From contig NZ_AZGB01000029.1 in assembly GCF_001435235.1 (NCBI RefSeq), positions 15,515 through 63,113 of the forward strand: a stretch of DNA of 47,599 bases, given 5' to 3'. Below are positions 34,338 to 45,572 of the stretch, one piece after another; position 1 is the stretch's first letter; each line of letters opens with the position of its first letter. This DNA is from Liquorilactobacillus ghanensis DSM 18630 (lineage in GTDB: Bacteria > Bacillota > Bacilli > Lactobacillales > Lactobacillaceae). Under the pieces are notes generated by a model, which was not told the DNA's origin, searched no databases, and worked only from the letters and a program-made list of their open reading frames with translations. The translations under genes were made by a program, and so were the position numbers.

Positions 34338-35017
34338 GAGTGGCAGTTGTTGTTTTTCCGGGATCAAATTGTGATATCGATCTGTATGAAGCTTTGACGT
34401 CAGTTTGTAAAGTTGAAGCAGCTTATGTTTCTTACCAGCAAGATAATTTAGCTGGGTTTGATGCGGTTATGCTGCCAGGCGGCTTTTCCTATGGCGATTA
34501 TTTGCGTTGTGGAGCGATTGCCCGTTTTAGTAACATTATGCCGGCAATTCAGCAATTTGCTGCTCAAGGGAAACCCGTTTTTGGCACCTGCAATGGTTTT
34601 CAAATTTTAACCGAGGCCGGTTTGCTGCCAGGAGCGTTAAAACAAAATGATTCCTTGAAATTTGTTTGCAAAACGGTCGCATTACGTGTTGAAAATAATC
34701 AGACAGTTTTTACGAATCAGTATCAAGCTGGAGAAGTAATTCAGTTGCCGATTGCACATGCTGATGGCAGTTATTATGCTGATCAGGAAACTTTAGCAGC
34801 TTTAGAGGCCAACCATCAAGTAGTTTTTCGTTATGCAACGGAAAATCCCAACGGCAGTTTGAATGATATTGCTGGAATTACTAACCGGCGGGGAAATGTT
34901 TTAGGGATGATGCCTCATCCGGAACGAGCAGTTGAGCAGCTTTTGGGCAATACTGATGGTTTGCGGCTCTTTAAGTCATTATTAGCGGGCCAAACGATTA
35001 AGGAGGCAGCACATTAA
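34334..35017 (+). CDS. purQ: FGAM synthase glutaminase subunit PurQ
   Basis: Class I glutamine amidotransferase supplying ammonia to PurL, 227 residues. N-terminal [17 protein letters not shown], nucleophile Cys in FGTCNGFQ, and catalytic His in [11 protein letters not shown]. Confidence 0.96.
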   Translation: MRVAVVVFPGSNCDIDLYEALTSVCKVEAAYVSYQQDNLAGFDAVMLPGGFSYGDYLRCGAIARFSNIMPAIQQFAAQGKPVFGTCNGFQILTEAGLLPGALKQNDSLKFVCKTVALRVENNQTVFTNQYQAGEVIQLPIAHADGSYYADQETLAALEANHQVVFRYATENPNGSLNDIAGITNRRGNVLGMMPHPERAVEQLLGNTDGLRLFKSLLAGQTIKEAAH

Positions 35018-37242
35018 TGACAAAGAAATTAACGCCTGAACAAATTCAACAGCAAAAGCCTTATTTAGCTTGGGGGCTGAGTGAAAAAGAATATGATTAT
35101 ATCAGCCAACGATTATTAGGAAGACTGCCAAATTATACTGAAACTGGTTTATTTGCCGTTATGTGGAGTGAACATTGTTCTTATAAAATGTCAAAACCGG
35201 TTTTACGAGAATTTCCTAGTACTGGGAAACGGGTCTTGCAAGGGCCTGGAGAGGGAGCTGGTATTTTAGATATTGGCGATCAGCAAGCAGTTGTTTTCAA
35301 AGCTGAAAGCCATAATCATCCTTCAGCGGTTGAACCTTATGAAGGGGCAGCTACCGGCGTTGGCGGAATCATTCGTGACATTTTCAGTATGGGAGCTCGA
35401 CCAATTGCCATGCTTGATTCGCTCCATTTCGGTGAAATTGATCAACCACGAACTAAATATTTGATTAATGAAATAGTAGCAGGAATTGGCGGATATGGTA
35501 ATTGTATGGGGATTCCAACGGTTGGCGGCGAAACAACTTTTGATCCATGTTACACAGGCAATCCACTGGTTAATGCAATGTGTGTTGGTCTTATGGACCA
35601 AGCTGATATGCAAAAAGGACGAGCTCAAGGAATCGGTAATGCTGTAATGTATGTTGGAGCTAAAACCGGTCGTGATGGAATTCATGGAGCGACTTTTGCT
35701 TCAGCTGATTTTGCGGACGACAAGGAGACTCAACGTTCTGCTGTGCAAGTTGGTGATCCATTTATGGAAAAACTATTACTTGAAGCTTGTCTAGAGTTGA
35801 CTCACAAACATCAAGATTGGCTGATAGGTATTCAAGATATGGGAGCCGCTGGTTTAGTCTCATCAAGCTGTGAAATGGCAGCAAAAGCTGATAGTGGAAT
35901 GGAATTAGAGTTGGATCAAGTACCGCAACGTGAACCAGGAATGTCAGCTTATGAAATTATGCTCAGTGAATCGCAAGAGCGCATGTTGCTTTGTATAAAA
36001 AAAGGTTTTGAAAAACCAGTCCAAGATTTATTTGAAAGTTATGGTTTAGAAGCTGTCGTTATCGGCCGGGTAACGGCCGGACATCAGTATATATTGCATC
36101 ACCAAGGTAATAAAGTTACTGATATTCCAGTCAGCTCATTGACCGATGATGTCTTAGAAGAACAAGGAACTGAAGTAATGCCAAGTCGTTTGCAACAAGC
36201 TGCTCTCCAGCCCGTTTGGCAACCAACAGAATTTGATTTTGCAGCGACTTTTTATCAGATGCTGCAGCAACCGACGATAGCAGCCAAAACTTCAATCACG
36301 CAAACATATGATTCGCAGGTTCGAACTAATACGGTCGTTGGTCCTGGAAGTGATGCGGCCGTTTTAAGAATCAGACGGACAACTAAGGGATTGGCAATGA
36401 CGACCGATGGTAACGGAAGGTTTGTTTATTTGAATCCGGAAATCGGCGGTAAATTAGCAGTTCTCGAAGCTGCAGCCAATCTGGTTGCCAGCGGAGCTGA
36501 ACCATTGGGAATTACCGATTGTTTGAATTATGGTGATCCGCATGATCCTGAAGTTTATTGGGAATTACATCAATCGGTCAAAGGGATGGCAGCTGCTTGT
36601 CGTGCTTTGGAAATTCCTGTTATTTCCGGTAATGTGTCTCTCTATAATGAAACTAATCAACAGGCGATTTATCCGACACCAATGGTTGGAATGGTTGGCT
36701 TGATCAATGATATTCAAAAATATGAAACTATTAAGTTAAAAAATGCCGGAGATAAGTTATTTTTAATTGGTACAACAACCGATGATTATGCTGGCAGTGA
36801 ATTACAAAAAATGCTGCAGCATGAGATCAGCGGTCAATTGGCAGACATTGATTTAAAGCAACAGGTTGCTGGTTTGCAGCAAGTTTTGCATGCCGTTCAA
36901 GCTGGTTTGACCAGTAGTGTGCATGATCTTAGTGAAGGTGGCTTGGCAATTGCTTTAGCAGAAAGTACTTTTGCAACTGATTTGGGGTTGCAAGTCACAG
37001 TACCATTGACTGATGCGCAATTATTTAGTGAAACGCCCGGACGGTTTTTAATTTCAGTAGCTCCAGCTAAAGTTGCACAATTCACTGAATTAATGCAGGA
37101 CAAAGCATTGTTGATCGGTGAAGTAATTCCACAAAAGAAATTTGAATTAAAAACCTTAACGGCTACTTATCAATTGGATTTATTACGGGCACAGAAATTA
37201 TGGGAGGACGCAATACCATGTCTGATGAAATCAAAGGCTTAA
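35017..37242 (+). CDS. purL: FGAM synthase large subunit PurL
   Basis: ATP-dependent FGAM synthase, 741 residues, the short Gram-positive form that needs PurS and PurQ. Motifs: [51 protein letters not shown] and [16 protein letters not shown]. The start ATG shares one base with the purQ stop (TAATG). Confidence 0.97.
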   Translation: MTKKLTPEQIQQQKPYLAWGLSEKEYDYISQRLLGRLPNYTETGLFAVMWSEHCSYKMSKPVLREFPSTGKRVLQGPGEGAGILDIGDQQAVVFKAESHNHPSAVEPYEGAATGVGGIIRDIFSMGARPIAMLDSLHFGEIDQPRTKYLINEIVAGIGGYGNCMGIPTVGGETTFDPCYTGNPLVNAMCVGLMDQADMQKGRAQGIGNAVMYVGAKTGRDGIHGATFASADFADDKETQRSAVQVGDPFMEKLLLEACLELTHKHQDWLIGIQDMGAAGLVSSSCEMAAKADSGMELELDQVPQREPGMSAYEIMLSESQERMLLCIKKGFEKPVQDLFESYGLEAVVIGRVTAGHQYILHHQGNKVTDIPVSSLTDDVLEEQGTEVMPSRLQQAALQPVWQPTEFDFAATFYQMLQQPTIAAKTSITQTYDSQVRTNTVVGPGSDAAVLRIRRTTKGLAMTTDGNGRFVYLNPEIGGKLAVLEAAANLVASGAEPLGITDCLNYGDPHDPEVYWELHQSVKGMAAACRALEIPVISGNVSLYNETNQQAIYPTPMVGMVGLINDIQKYETIKLKNAGDKLFLIGTTTDDYAGSELQKMLQHEISGQLADIDLKQQVAGLQQVLHAVQAGLTSSVHDLSEGGLAIALAESTFATDLGLQVTVPLTDAQLFSETPGRFLISVAPAKVAQFTELMQDKALLIGEVIPQKKFELKTLTATYQLDLLRAQKLWEDAIPCLMKSKA

Positions 37243-38672
37243 ATGAAGAGTGCGGCGTTTTTGGCGTTTTTGATGCGGCAGATGCCAGTCGCCTAACTTA
37301 TTTTGCGTTGCATAGTCTTCAACATCGTGGTCAAGAAGGAGCTGGTATTGTCAGCAGTGATGGCCAGCAGCTTTATCAGTTTCGCAATCGCGGACTGTTG
37401 TCTGAAGTATTTGCAGACAAAAAGGATTTAACAAAGCTGGTAGGACGTTCAGCAATTGGTCATGTTCGCTATGGTACCAGTGGTAATAACACTTTAGCCA
37501 ACGTCCAACCATTCTTATTCCATTTTCATGATGGTGATGTTGCCTTGGCACACAATGGCAATTTAACCAATGCACGAACACTGAAGTCACAGCTTGAAGA
37601 TGACGGAGCCATTTTTCAATCAAGTTCTGATACAGAAATTTTGATTCATTTGATTCGAAAAAATCAACACTTAGATTTTGTTGCGGCTTTGAAAAAAAGC
37701 TTGAATCAAGTCCGCGGTGGTTTTGCTTTTCTCCTTTTACGTAAAGACTGTTTAATTGCCGCTTTAGACCCCAATGGCTTTCGTCCATTAGCAATTGGAC
37801 AATTGGCTAATGGCGCTTATGTGGTTGCTAGTGAGACTTGCGCTTTTGATATGATTGGAGCAAAATTTGTTCGTGATGTACTGCCGGGTGAATTGATTAT
37901 TATTGATAAACAAGGTTTGCATATAGATCACTATACAACCGACACACAATTAGCAATTTGTTCCATGGAATATATTTATTTTTCGCGGCCAGATTCAATT
38001 ATCCATGGTGTAACGGTGCATAATGCTCGAAAAATGATGGGCCGGTTGCTGGCTCGACAGGCGCCAGCTGATGCAGATATGGTAATTGGTGTTCCAAATT
38101 CATCATTATCAGCAGCCAGTGGTTATGCTGAGGAAAGTAACTTGCCGTATGAAATGGGTTTGATTAAAAACCAATATATTGCGCGAACCTTTATTCAACC
38201 AACCCAAGAATTGCGTGAACGTGGTGTGAAAATGAAATTATCAGCTGTTCGCGGAGTAGTGGAAGGTAAAAAAGTAGCGATCGTTGATGATTCAATCGTT
38301 CGTGGGACAACTAGTAAACAAATAGTTCGTTTATTGCGTGAAGCCGGTGCCAAAGAGGTTCATATGCGAATTGCTTCACCGCCATTGCGATTTCCATGCT
38401 TTTATGGAATTGATATTTCAACTCGTTCTGAATTAATGGCAGCTAATTATTCGGTTGCTGAAATGTGTGAGTTGATGGGAGCAGATTCACTTGAATTTTT
38501 AACGATTGATAACTTAATTAAAGCAATTTCACTTCCTGATGGTCAAAATGCTCCTAATGGTGGTCTGTGTGTTGCTTATTTTGACGGGCATTATCCAACT
38601 CCTTTGTATGATTATGAAGCTGGTTATCTGGCTTCTTTGAAAAAACAACAAGCACGTGAGGTGATACAATAA
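37218..38672 (+). CDS. purF: Amidophosphoribosyltransferase
   Basis: First committed enzyme of purine synthesis. 484 residues from ATG 37218 behind GGGAGGA, overlapping purL by 25 bp. A propeptide of 11 residues ([11 protein letters not shown]) precedes the catalytic Cys12 (CGVFGVF), which is freed by self-processing. The PRPP loop is [14 protein letters not shown]. The cysteines in [13 protein letters not shown] and later parts would bind an Fe-S cluster in the Bacillus-type enzyme. Confidence 0.96.
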   Translation: MSDEIKGLNEECGVFGVFDAADASRLTYFALHSLQHRGQEGAGIVSSDGQQLYQFRNRGLLSEVFADKKDLTKLVGRSAIGHVRYGTSGNNTLANVQPFLFHFHDGDVALAHNGNLTNARTLKSQLEDDGAIFQSSSDTEILIHLIRKNQHLDFVAALKKSLNQVRGGFAFLLLRKDCLIAALDPNGFRPLAIGQLANGAYVVASETCAFDMIGAKFVRDVLPGELIIIDKQGLHIDHYTTDTQLAICSMEYIYFSRPDSIIHGVTVHNARKMMGRLLARQAPADADMVIGVPNSSLSAASGYAEESNLPYEMGLIKNQYIARTFIQPTQELRERGVKMKLSAVRGVVEGKKVAIVDDSIVRGTTSKQIVRLLREAGAKEVHMRIASPPLRFPCFYGIDISTRSELMAANYSVAEMCELMGADSLEFLTIDNLIKAISLPDGQNAPNGGLCVAYFDGHYPTPLYDYEAGYLASLKKQQAREVIQ

Positions 38673-39709
38673 TGGATCGTTACCAACAAGCAGGAGTGGA
38701 TGTTACCGCCGGCTATGAAATGGTCAAAAAAATCAAACAAACGGTTGCTACAACCAACCGACCTGGAGTAATGGGGGGAATTGGTGGCTTTGGAGGATTG
38801 TTTGATTTAACTGCACTTGACTTACAACAACCAGTTTTGGTTTCAGGGACCGATGGTGTGGGAACTAAACTATTGATTGCCCAAATGGCTAATAAACACG
38901 AAACAATTGGCATTGATTGTGTGGCTATGTGTGTAAATGATGTTTTAGCTCAAGGGGCTGAACCATTATTTTTCTTAGATTATATTGCTACTGGTCATAA
39001 CCAGCCGGCTAAAATGGCTGAAATCGTTAATGGGGTAGCTGCCGGATGCCGTCAGGCTAACATGGGACTCATCGGTGGTGAAACGGCAGAAATGCCGGAT
39101 ATGTATGCGGCTGACGAATATGATTTAGCTGGATTTGCAGTTGGAGCGGCTGAAAAAAGTAATTTGTTAACGACTGATCGGCCGCAAGCTGGTGATTTTT
39201 TAATTGGGTTGCCGGCTAGCGGATTGCATTCAAATGGTTTTTCATTGGTGAGACAAATTCTTTTTAAAGATCATCATTTAAAACTGAACGATCATCCTGA
39301 TCAATTGCAAGGACACAGTTTGGCAGAAGAATTACTGACGCCGACGCAAATCTATGTTGCAGCTGTTTTACCATTAATCAAAGCCGGATTATTAAAAGGG
39401 ATTAGCCATATTACCGGTGGAGGTCTTTATGAAAATTTACCGCGAATGTTTGGTGATCAATTGCAGGCGGTGATTCACCTTGACAGCTGGCCAACTTTGC
39501 CGATTTTTTCATACCTCAAAGAGCTTGGAAATTTAAGCTTGGATGATTGCCTGCATACTTTTAATATGGGAATCGGGTTAGTTTTAGCGATCGATCCAAC
39601 AGCAGTCGAAAAAGTTCAGCAGCGCTTGCAAGCGGCCGGTCAAGCAAATTTTCTGATTGGAAAATTGCAGTCACGACCAACGGAGCAAGCAAAGATTATC
39701 ATTAAGTGA
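38672..39709 (+). CDS. purM: Phosphoribosylformylglycinamidine cyclo-ligase
   Basis: AIR synthetase, 345 residues. Motifs: [52 protein letters not shown] and [14 protein letters not shown]. Its ATG shares a base with the purF stop. Confidence 0.96.
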   Translation: MDRYQQAGVDVTAGYEMVKKIKQTVATTNRPGVMGGIGGFGGLFDLTALDLQQPVLVSGTDGVGTKLLIAQMANKHETIGIDCVAMCVNDVLAQGAEPLFFLDYIATGHNQPAKMAEIVNGVAAGCRQANMGLIGGETAEMPDMYAADEYDLAGFAVGAAEKSNLLTTDRPQAGDFLIGLPASGLHSNGFSLVRQILFKDHHLKLNDHPDQLQGHSLAEELLTPTQIYVAAVLPLIKAGLLKGISHITGGGLYENLPRMFGDQLQAVIHLDSWPTLPIFSYLKELGNLSLDDCLHTFNMGIGLVLAIDPTAVEKVQQRLQAAGQANFLIGKLQSRPTEQAKIIIK

Positions 39710-39718
39710 GGCGCAATT

Positions 39719-40306
39719 ATGAGGGTAGCAATTTTTGCTTCCGGTAATGGAACTAATTTTGAAATTCTAGCTCAGCAATTTCTACGTAAACAAATTCCCG
39801 GGCAGCTGGTGCTGTTGTTTTGCGATCATCCCAAAGCACCAGTAATTGAGCGCGCCCAGTGTTTAGGAATTAACTGGGAGTCATTTACCGTAAAAGAGTG
39901 CGGTGACAAGGCAGCTTATGAACAGCGGATTAGTCAGTTACTGACAGCACAAAAAATTGATTTTATTGTTTTAGCAGGTTATTTACGGGTAATTGGCAAT
40001 GGAATTCTTGATCAGTATCCGCAGCGGATTATCAATTTACATCCGGCTTATCTGCCCGAATATCCAGGGCTGCATTCGATTGAACGCGCTTTGGCAGATG
40101 GCAGGAAACAAACTGGGGTGACGATTCACTATGTTGATGCCGGTTTAGATTCAGGACCGATCATTACACAGCAGCGGGTACCGATTTTACCGACTGATAC
40201 CTTGGAGTCACTTGAGACCCGTGTTCATGCTTGTGAACACCAGCTATATCCGCAGGTAGTCAAGCAATTATTGACAGTATTTGAAAAAAAGGAGAAAAAT
40301 CAATGA
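39719..40306 (+). CDS. purN: Glycinamide ribonucleotide formyltransferase
   Basis: Uses 10-formyl-THF to formylate GAR, 195 residues. Motifs: [20 protein letters not shown] and the catalytic stretch [20 protein letters not shown] with [17 protein letters not shown]. It follows purM by 9 bp and overlaps purH by ATGA. Confidence 0.95.
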   Translation: MRVAIFASGNGTNFEILAQQFLRKQIPGQLVLLFCDHPKAPVIERAQCLGINWESFTVKECGDKAAYEQRISQLLTAQKIDFIVLAGYLRVIGNGILDQYPQRIINLHPAYLPEYPGLHSIERALADGRKQTGVTIHYVDAGLDSGPIITQQRVPILPTDTLESLETRVHACEHQLYPQVVKQLLTVFEKKEKNQ

Positions 40307-41844
40307 GAAGAGCTTTATTGAGCGTTTCCGACAAATCTAACCTGATTCCTTTCGCAAAAAAGTTGAGTGAACATCAATTTGAAATTATTTCAACTGGTGG
40401 GACACGCCAAGTATTGCTTGATGCAGGAATTAAAACGATTTCGGTTGAAGATGTAACCGGCTTTCCAGAAATTTTGGATGGACGGGTCAAAACGCTAAAT
40501 CCATTTATTCATGGAGGCTTATTAGGGCGGCGTGAATTACCGGAACATCAACGAGTAATGAAAAAACTGGGCATTCATCCAATTGATCTAATTTGTGTCA
40601 ATTTATATCCCTTTAAGCAAACTATTCTTAAACCGAATGTTACTTTAGCGGATGCAATTGAAAATATTGATATTGGCGGTCCCAGCATGTTGCGCAGTGC
40701 TGCTAAAAACTACCGTGATGTAACTGTAGTGGTTGACAGTGCTGATTATCAAATAATCAGTGATCAGCTTGATCAGCAAGATAAAGTTGACTTGAAAACG
40801 CGGGCACAATTAGCTGCTAAAGCTTTTCGCCATACTGCAGCTTATGATGCATTAATTGCAAACTATCTCTCGCAACAGGTTGGTGTTGAAGCGCCAGAAA
40901 AATTAACGTTGACTTATGAATTAGAAGAAACGATGCGTTATGGGGAGAACAGTCATCAAAAGGCTTGGTTTTATCGGGATGCTCTACCGAAAAAGCAATA
41001 TTCAATTACCAATGCTAAACAGCTGCATGGCAAAAAGTTATCTTATAATAACATTAAAGATGCTGATGCAGCCTTACGGATCGCTCGTGAATTTTCACGG
41101 CCAACAGTAGTGGCGTTAAAGCATATGAATCCTTGCGGAATCGGTCAGGCGGAAAAATTAGAAACAGCGTGGGATCGGGCTTATGAAGCCGATTCAATTT
41201 CAATTTTCGGCGGTGTTATTGTTTTAAATCGCAAAGTTGATTTGGCAACAGCTACTAAGATGCATAAATTGTTTTTGGAAATTATTATTGCGCCTGATTT
41301 TGAGCCAGCAGCGTATGATATTTTGGCTAAAAAGAAAAATTTGCGAATTTTGCAGTTGGATTTTGCAGCTAAAGATGAACCAGCGAACAAAGAGACAGTT
41401 TCAATCATGGGTGGTTTATTAATGCAAGAACAAGATACACTGACAGAAGATCCACAAGATTGGCAAGTTGTGACCAAAACAGCGCCAACACCAACGCAAT
41501 TGGATAATTTATTATTTGCTTGGAAAGCTGTTAAACACACTAAAAGTAACGCAATTGTGGTTGCTAATGGCCAGCAGACACTGGGAATCGGTGCAGGTCA
41601 GCCTAATCGAATTGATTCAACTAAGATTGCCATTAAACATGCAGCAGGCAAAATCGATGATCAGGCAGTTTTAGCTAGTGATGCTTTCTTCCCGATGGAT
41701 GATTGTGTTGAATATGCAGCCAAACATGGAATTAAAGCAATTGTTCAGCCGGGCGGCAGCATTCGCGATCAAGACTCAATTACCATGGCAGATAAGTATG
41801 GAATTGCAATGGTTACGACGGGCATCAGACATTTCCGGCATTAA
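40303..41844 (+). CDS. purH: Bifunctional AICAR transformylase/IMP cyclohydrolase
   Basis: Last two steps to IMP, 513 residues. N-terminal cyclohydrolase (MGS-like) domain with [24 protein letters not shown] and [14 protein letters not shown]-terminal transformylase domain with [24 protein letters not shown] and [13 protein letters not shown]. Confidence 0.97.
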   Translation: MRRALLSVSDKSNLIPFAKKLSEHQFEIISTGGTRQVLLDAGIKTISVEDVTGFPEILDGRVKTLNPFIHGGLLGRRELPEHQRVMKKLGIHPIDLICVNLYPFKQTILKPNVTLADAIENIDIGGPSMLRSAAKNYRDVTVVVDSADYQIISDQLDQQDKVDLKTRAQLAAKAFRHTAAYDALIANYLSQQVGVEAPEKLTLTYELEETMRYGENSHQKAWFYRDALPKKQYSITNAKQLHGKKLSYNNIKDADAALRIAREFSRPTVVALKHMNPCGIGQAEKLETAWDRAYEADSISIFGGVIVLNRKVDLATATKMHKLFLEIIIAPDFEPAAYDILAKKKNLRILQLDFAAKDEPANKETVSIMGGLLMQEQDTLTEDPQDWQVVTKTAPTPTQLDNLLFAWKAVKHTKSNAIVVANGQQTLGIGAGQPNRIDSTKIAIKHAAGKIDDQAVLASDAFFPMDDCVEYAAKHGIKAIVQPGGSIRDQDSITMADKYGIAMVTTGIRHFRH

Positions 41845-41859
41845 TTAGGGGGCAATTTA

Positions 41860-43134
41860 ATGAGTAAGACAGGTTTGAAAATTTTGGTAATCGGTTCTGG
41901 GGGAAGAGAGTATGCAATTTGCCGCAAGCTTTTAACAAGTCCGCTGGTTAGTGAAGTTTTTTGTGCACCTGGAAATCCGGGAATGCAAGCTACTGGAATT
42001 CAAGCAGTTGCCATTGATGAGCTTGACTTTTCAAAATTAATCGAATTTGCAGTAACAAAACAAATTAGTTGGACTTTTGTTGGTCCGGAAGACGCCTTAG
42101 TGGCAGGAATCGTGGATCGCTTTCAAGCAGCAGGATTGAAAATTTTTGGTCCAACTGCCAAAGCTGCTCAGCTGGAAGGTTCAAAAAAATTTGCTTTAGA
42201 GTTTATGCAGCGTTACCAAGTGCCAACAGCAGCATATCAGGCATATTCACAACCGGCAGCTGCATTAGCTGGCTTAGCAGCGTTTAAATTACCGGTAGTA
42301 GTTAAAGCTGACGGTTTAGCAGCTGGAAAGGGAGTAACGGTTGCACTGACTCGAACAGCAGCTGTAGCAGCAATTAAGCAATTATTTGCTCAAGGGCAGC
42401 ACGAGGTTGTGTTGGAAGAGTATTTAAGCGGTGCAGAATATTCTCTTTTTGCAGTTGTCGGTAAAGATAATTATCAGCTGTTACCAATGGCGCAAGATCA
42501 TAAGCGAGCCTATGATGGTGATCAGGGACCTAATACAGGTGGAATGGGTGCTTATAGTCCCTTGCCACAGTTAAGCGAACGACTTTATCAGCGAATTGTA
42601 GCAGAAGTTGTTGAACCTAGTATTAAAGGCTTGCGACAAGAAAAATTTGCTTATCGCGGGATTCTTTATATCGGCTTGATTGCAACGGCAACAGGTCCTA
42701 AAGTAATTGAATATAATGTTCGTTTAGGTGATCCCGAGACGCAAGTTGTTTTACCGCGGATAAAAAGTGATTTTGCACAATTGATTACCGATTGTCTTGC
42801 TGAACGGCAATTAGCACCAGTCAGCGTAAGCAATCAAGCTTGTTTAGCAGTCGTGATTGCTGCTAAAGGTTATCCACAAGCGCCGCAAACAGGCCAATTG
42901 TTACCTGAACTGGCCGAGCAGGCTGATGTTAAAATCGATTTTGCAAATGTTACTGGTAATTCACCAACTACTTTACGAGCCGCTGGCGGGCGACTGGCAG
43001 CAGTCGTTGCTCAAGCGGATACCCTAATATCTGCTCAGACGGCTGTTTATCATTATCTTGCCCAAAAGCAATTATCTAACTGCTTTTATCGGCACGATAT
43101 TGGCACTAAAGCGACACATCAGATTTTTAATTAG
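41860..43134 (+). CDS. purD: Phosphoribosylamine-glycine ligase
   Basis: GAR synthetase of the ATP-grasp family, 424 residues, behind AGGGGG. Motifs: VIGSGGREYAICRKL, PVVVKADGLAAGKGVTVA, DHKRAYDGDQGPNTGGMGAYSP and EYNVRLGDPETQVVLPR. Last gene of the purine operon. Confidence 0.96.
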   Translation: MSKTGLKILVIGSGGREYAICRKLLTSPLVSEVFCAPGNPGMQATGIQAVAIDELDFSKLIEFAVTKQISWTFVGPEDALVAGIVDRFQAAGLKIFGPTAKAAQLEGSKKFALEFMQRYQVPTAAYQAYSQPAAALAGLAAFKLPVVVKADGLAAGKGVTVALTRTAAVAAIKQLFAQGQHEVVLEEYLSGAEYSLFAVVGKDNYQLLPMAQDHKRAYDGDQGPNTGGMGAYSPLPQLSERLYQRIVAEVVEPSIKGLRQEKFAYRGILYIGLIATATGPKVIEYNVRLGDPETQVVLPRIKSDFAQLITDCLAERQLAPVSVSNQACLAVVIAAKGYPQAPQTGQLLPELAEQADVKIDFANVTGNSPTTLRAAGGRLAAVVAQADTLISAQTAVYHYLAQKQLSNCFYRHDIGTKATHQIFN

Positions 43135-43137
43135 CCT

Positions 43138-43192
43138 AAAAAGGCAGCTGGAACAACTATCTGTTAAATAGTTATTCCAGCTGCCTTTTAAA
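43138..43192. terminator. Bidirectional terminator between purD and the aminotransferase gene
   Basis: A 20-bp stem with one mismatch: 43141-43160 (AAGGCAGCTGGAACAACTAT) faces 43168-43187 around a 7-base loop, with short T runs on both strands. Confidence 0.85.
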
Positions 43193-43244
43193 ATAGTTTA
43201 AATAGCTTTTTTATTGTTAATGAAAATGTTAAACTAATATTGAT

Positions 43245-44429
43245 TTAATTTTGCACGGTAAGAAGTGCTGTTCGCATTAAATTTCCTAATTCTTGGCAAC
43301 CGTACTGGATCTCGTCTAAACTGACACCGGTAAAGTTTAAGCGTAGATGGTTTTCTTCATGTGAGTTGACAAACATACTACTTCCGGGTAAAAAAGTTAC
43401 TTTTTTGCTGAGTTGGAGTAGTTTTTGGGCATCTAAACCAGCTGGCAGAGTTACCCAGACGAAGAAGCCACCTTGTGGTTTTGAAAAATGACATTCATCT
43501 GGCAAATATTTTTGCAGACAAGCTAGCATAGTAGCTAATTTTTGCTGGTAGCTGCGTCGTAACTGCTGAATATGATCAGTTAAACTATTGTCAGTTAAGT
43601 ATTGATCAATTGCTTCGAGGACAACGTTAGGTGATTGACAATCAAATGCTAAGCGCAAGTTTGCTAAGTCATTGATGATTGATCGTTTGGCAATTACCCA
43701 ACCAGTACGCAAAGCAGGCGATAAAATTTTAGAAAAGCTGCCAATTAAAGCAACGTTGCCAGTTTTATCAAATGCTTTGATTGGTGGCATAGCTTGTCCA
43801 GCATAGCGTAATTCACGGTAAGGATCATCTTCGATAACCAATGCATTGTAGTCAGCAGCTAATTGAGCCAAACGCTTGCGCTTAGCGATACTCATACAAT
43901 AACCGGTTGGATTTTGAAAATTTGGAATAGTGTAGATCAATTTAATTTGGTTAGTCTGTAATTGTTCTTCTAAAACGTCCAGATTCATCCCATCTGCTTC
44001 CATTGGAATTTCATAATAGGTTGGTTGATATTCATTAAAAGCGGCAATCGCGCCGACATAAGTAGGTCCTTCAACAGCTAACCCATCTCCTGCATTAAGA
44101 AAAAGGCTTGCTAGTAATTTAATAGCCTGCTGGCCGCCTTGGGTAAACATAATTTGCTCAGTTGAACATTCAATTTGTAAGCTTTGTGCGTAATTTGCTA
44201 GTTTTTGCCGCAAGTTAAGATCACCAAGTACGGAACGATATTGAAACAAGTCAGGAGCAGCTGTTGTCAATCGTTTTTGAAAAGCTTTTTGAAGTTCTTT
44301 TTTAGGAAAAAGGGCAGCATCGGGATAACCGCCGGAAAATGAAATAGTGTTAGCTTGATCACTTAATGAAAATAAATCAGCTAAACCGGACGATTTTTGA
44401 GAGTTACGAAATGCATTTTTTGGCAACAT
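43245..44429 (-). CDS. PLP-dependent aminotransferase, class I/II (2-aminoadipate/aromatic type)
   Basis: 394 residues, fold-type I. ISFSGGYPDAALFP, FTQGGQQAIKLLASLFLNAGD, IPNFQNPTGYCMS, EDDPYRELRY and SFSKILSPALRTGW (PLP lysine) place it with LysN-like or MocR-derived aminotransferases without the DNA-binding domain. The substrate is not fixed. GGAGGAG precedes ATG on the minus strand. The divergent LysR gene is the likely regulator. Confidence 0.88.
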   Translation of the reverse strand: MLPKNAFRNSQKSSGLADLFSLSDQANTISFSGGYPDAALFPKKELQKAFQKRLTTAAPDLFQYRSVLGDLNLRQKLANYAQSLQIECSTEQIMFTQGGQQAIKLLASLFLNAGDGLAVEGPTYVGAIAAFNEYQPTYYEIPMEADGMNLDVLEEQLQTNQIKLIYTIPNFQNPTGYCMSIAKRKRLAQLAADYNALVIEDDPYRELRYAGQAMPPIKAFDKTGNVALIGSFSKILSPALRTGWVIAKRSIINDLANLRLAFDCQSPNVVLEAIDQYLTDNSLTDHIQQLRRSYQQKLATMLACLQKYLPDECHFSKPQGGFFVWVTLPAGLDAQKLLQLSKKVTFLPGSSMFVNSHEENHLRLNFTGVSLDEIQYGCQELGNLMRTALLTVQN

Positions 44430-44457
44430 AATTAAGCTCCTCCTCGTATTGTTGTGC

Positions 44458-44494
44458 TTGATATTAGTGTAGCTTAGTTTTATAATTAAGTAAA
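44458..44494. promoter_or_regulatory. Overlapping face-to-face promoters
   Basis: Plus strand, for lysR: TTGATA (44458-44463), a 17-bp spacer, TATAAT (44481-44486). Minus strand, for the aminotransferase: TTTACT (44494-44489), a 17-bp spacer, TACACT (44471-44466). The two occupy the same DNA, so polymerase can use only one at a time. Confidence 0.65.
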
Positions 44495-44508
44495 ATTCAT
44501 TTTATTCA

Positions 44509-44537
44509 TTCTAAAGTGAATTGAATTCACTTTAGAA
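44509..44537. promoter_or_regulatory. 29-bp perfect palindrome, probable LysR operator
   Basis: TTCTAAAGTGAATT (44509-44522), centre G, AATTCACTTTAGAA (44524-44537). It lies 15-43 bp upstream of the minus-strand -35, where LysR regulators typically bind to activate, and downstream of the lysR start, where binding would repress lysR itself. Confidence 0.7.
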
Positions 44538-44553
44538 ACAGGGGGAGTTTCAA

Positions 44554-45441
44554 ATGTCAACTTTTGCGTATGAAGTTTTTAGCGAGGTAGCAAAGCAGAA
44601 AACTTTTTTTGCAGCTGCAAATCAACTGAACGTGACACCGTCAGCAATCAGTCATTCAATTTCGAATTTGGAAAAAGAATTGGGTTTTTCTTTATTTATT
44701 CGAAATCGAACAGGTGTTAAATTAACGCCGGACGGTGAAAAGATTTTACCAGTAATTCAAGACATTTTGAATGCAGAGGCAAAATTAGCTGAAGAGTCCG
44801 CAAGAATCAATGGTTTAAATCAAGGAAGAATTCGCATTGGAGCATTCAGTAGTGTCTGCATTAATTGGCTGCCAGATATTATTCGTGAGTTTAAAAAAAG
44901 TTATCCGGAAATTGAACTTTCAGTCTCACAAGGCAACTTTAATGCGGTTGCAGAGCAAGTTCGGATTGGAACATTGGATATCGGCTTTAGTGCGTTACCC
45001 ATCAAAGAAAAGCTGGAAGTTATTCCGCTGCATCGTGATCCAATTTATTGTGTTGCACCTGAAAAATTTAAACCGGCAGAAAGTCGCACTGTAACAGCTG
45101 ATGATATTCGCGGTAAAAATTTTATTTTGCAGCAGATCGATTATGATCGTGACACGAAAAAAGCTTTGGATACTTATGATGTTTCGCTGAATTCGATTGA
45201 TTACAGTATTGATGATGCTTCAATTATTGCAATGGTTGAAAGTGGCTTGGGCTTGGGTATTTTACCGGAACTGGCTTTACAAAAATTATCCGGTAATGTA
45301 ACTTTCTATCCTTTTAAGGAACATTTTTATCGAACGATTTGTTTAGTAACTCATACAGAGGCCAAACAAACGCCATCAACCAAAGCATTTATTAAAGCAA
45401 TTCAAGATTATTTACAAAGCAGATACGGTCAGGAATGGTAA
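44554..45441 (+). CDS. LysR-family transcriptional regulator
   Basis: 295 residues. The N-terminal winged helix-turn-helix (about 4-63) includes FFAAANQLNVTPSAISHSISNLEKELG; the C-terminal two-lobed inducer-binding domain begins near residue 90 (GRIRIGAFSSVCINWLPDII). GGGGGAG lies 6 bp before ATG. It is divergent from the aminotransferase gene and probably controls it and itself through the palindrome at 44509. Confidence 0.92.
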   Translation: MSTFAYEVFSEVAKQKTFFAAANQLNVTPSAISHSISNLEKELGFSLFIRNRTGVKLTPDGEKILPVIQDILNAEAKLAEESARINGLNQGRIRIGAFSSVCINWLPDIIREFKKSYPEIELSVSQGNFNAVAEQVRIGTLDIGFSALPIKEKLEVIPLHRDPIYCVAPEKFKPAESRTVTADDIRGKNFILQQIDYDRDTKKALDTYDVSLNSIDYSIDDASIIAMVESGLGLGILPELALQKLSGNVTFYPFKEHFYRTICLVTHTEAKQTPSTKAFIKAIQDYLQSRYGQEW

Positions 45442-45487
45442 TTAACAATTAAATATAGTATAAATTAAAAAAGTTCTTAAGAAGGTA

Positions 45488-45515
45488 TTGCAATTCATAA
45501 ATTATGTGCTATGAT
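45488..45515 (+). promoter_or_regulatory. Promoter of the MATE gene
   Basis: TTGCAA (45488-45493), a 16-bp spacer, extended -10 TGC-TATGAT (45507-45515). Confidence 0.6.
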
Positions 45516-45572
45516 TTAAAAACATGATTTTTGCAAGCCTTTTTTCTGTGTCAAATTTTTAGGAGGATCGTA

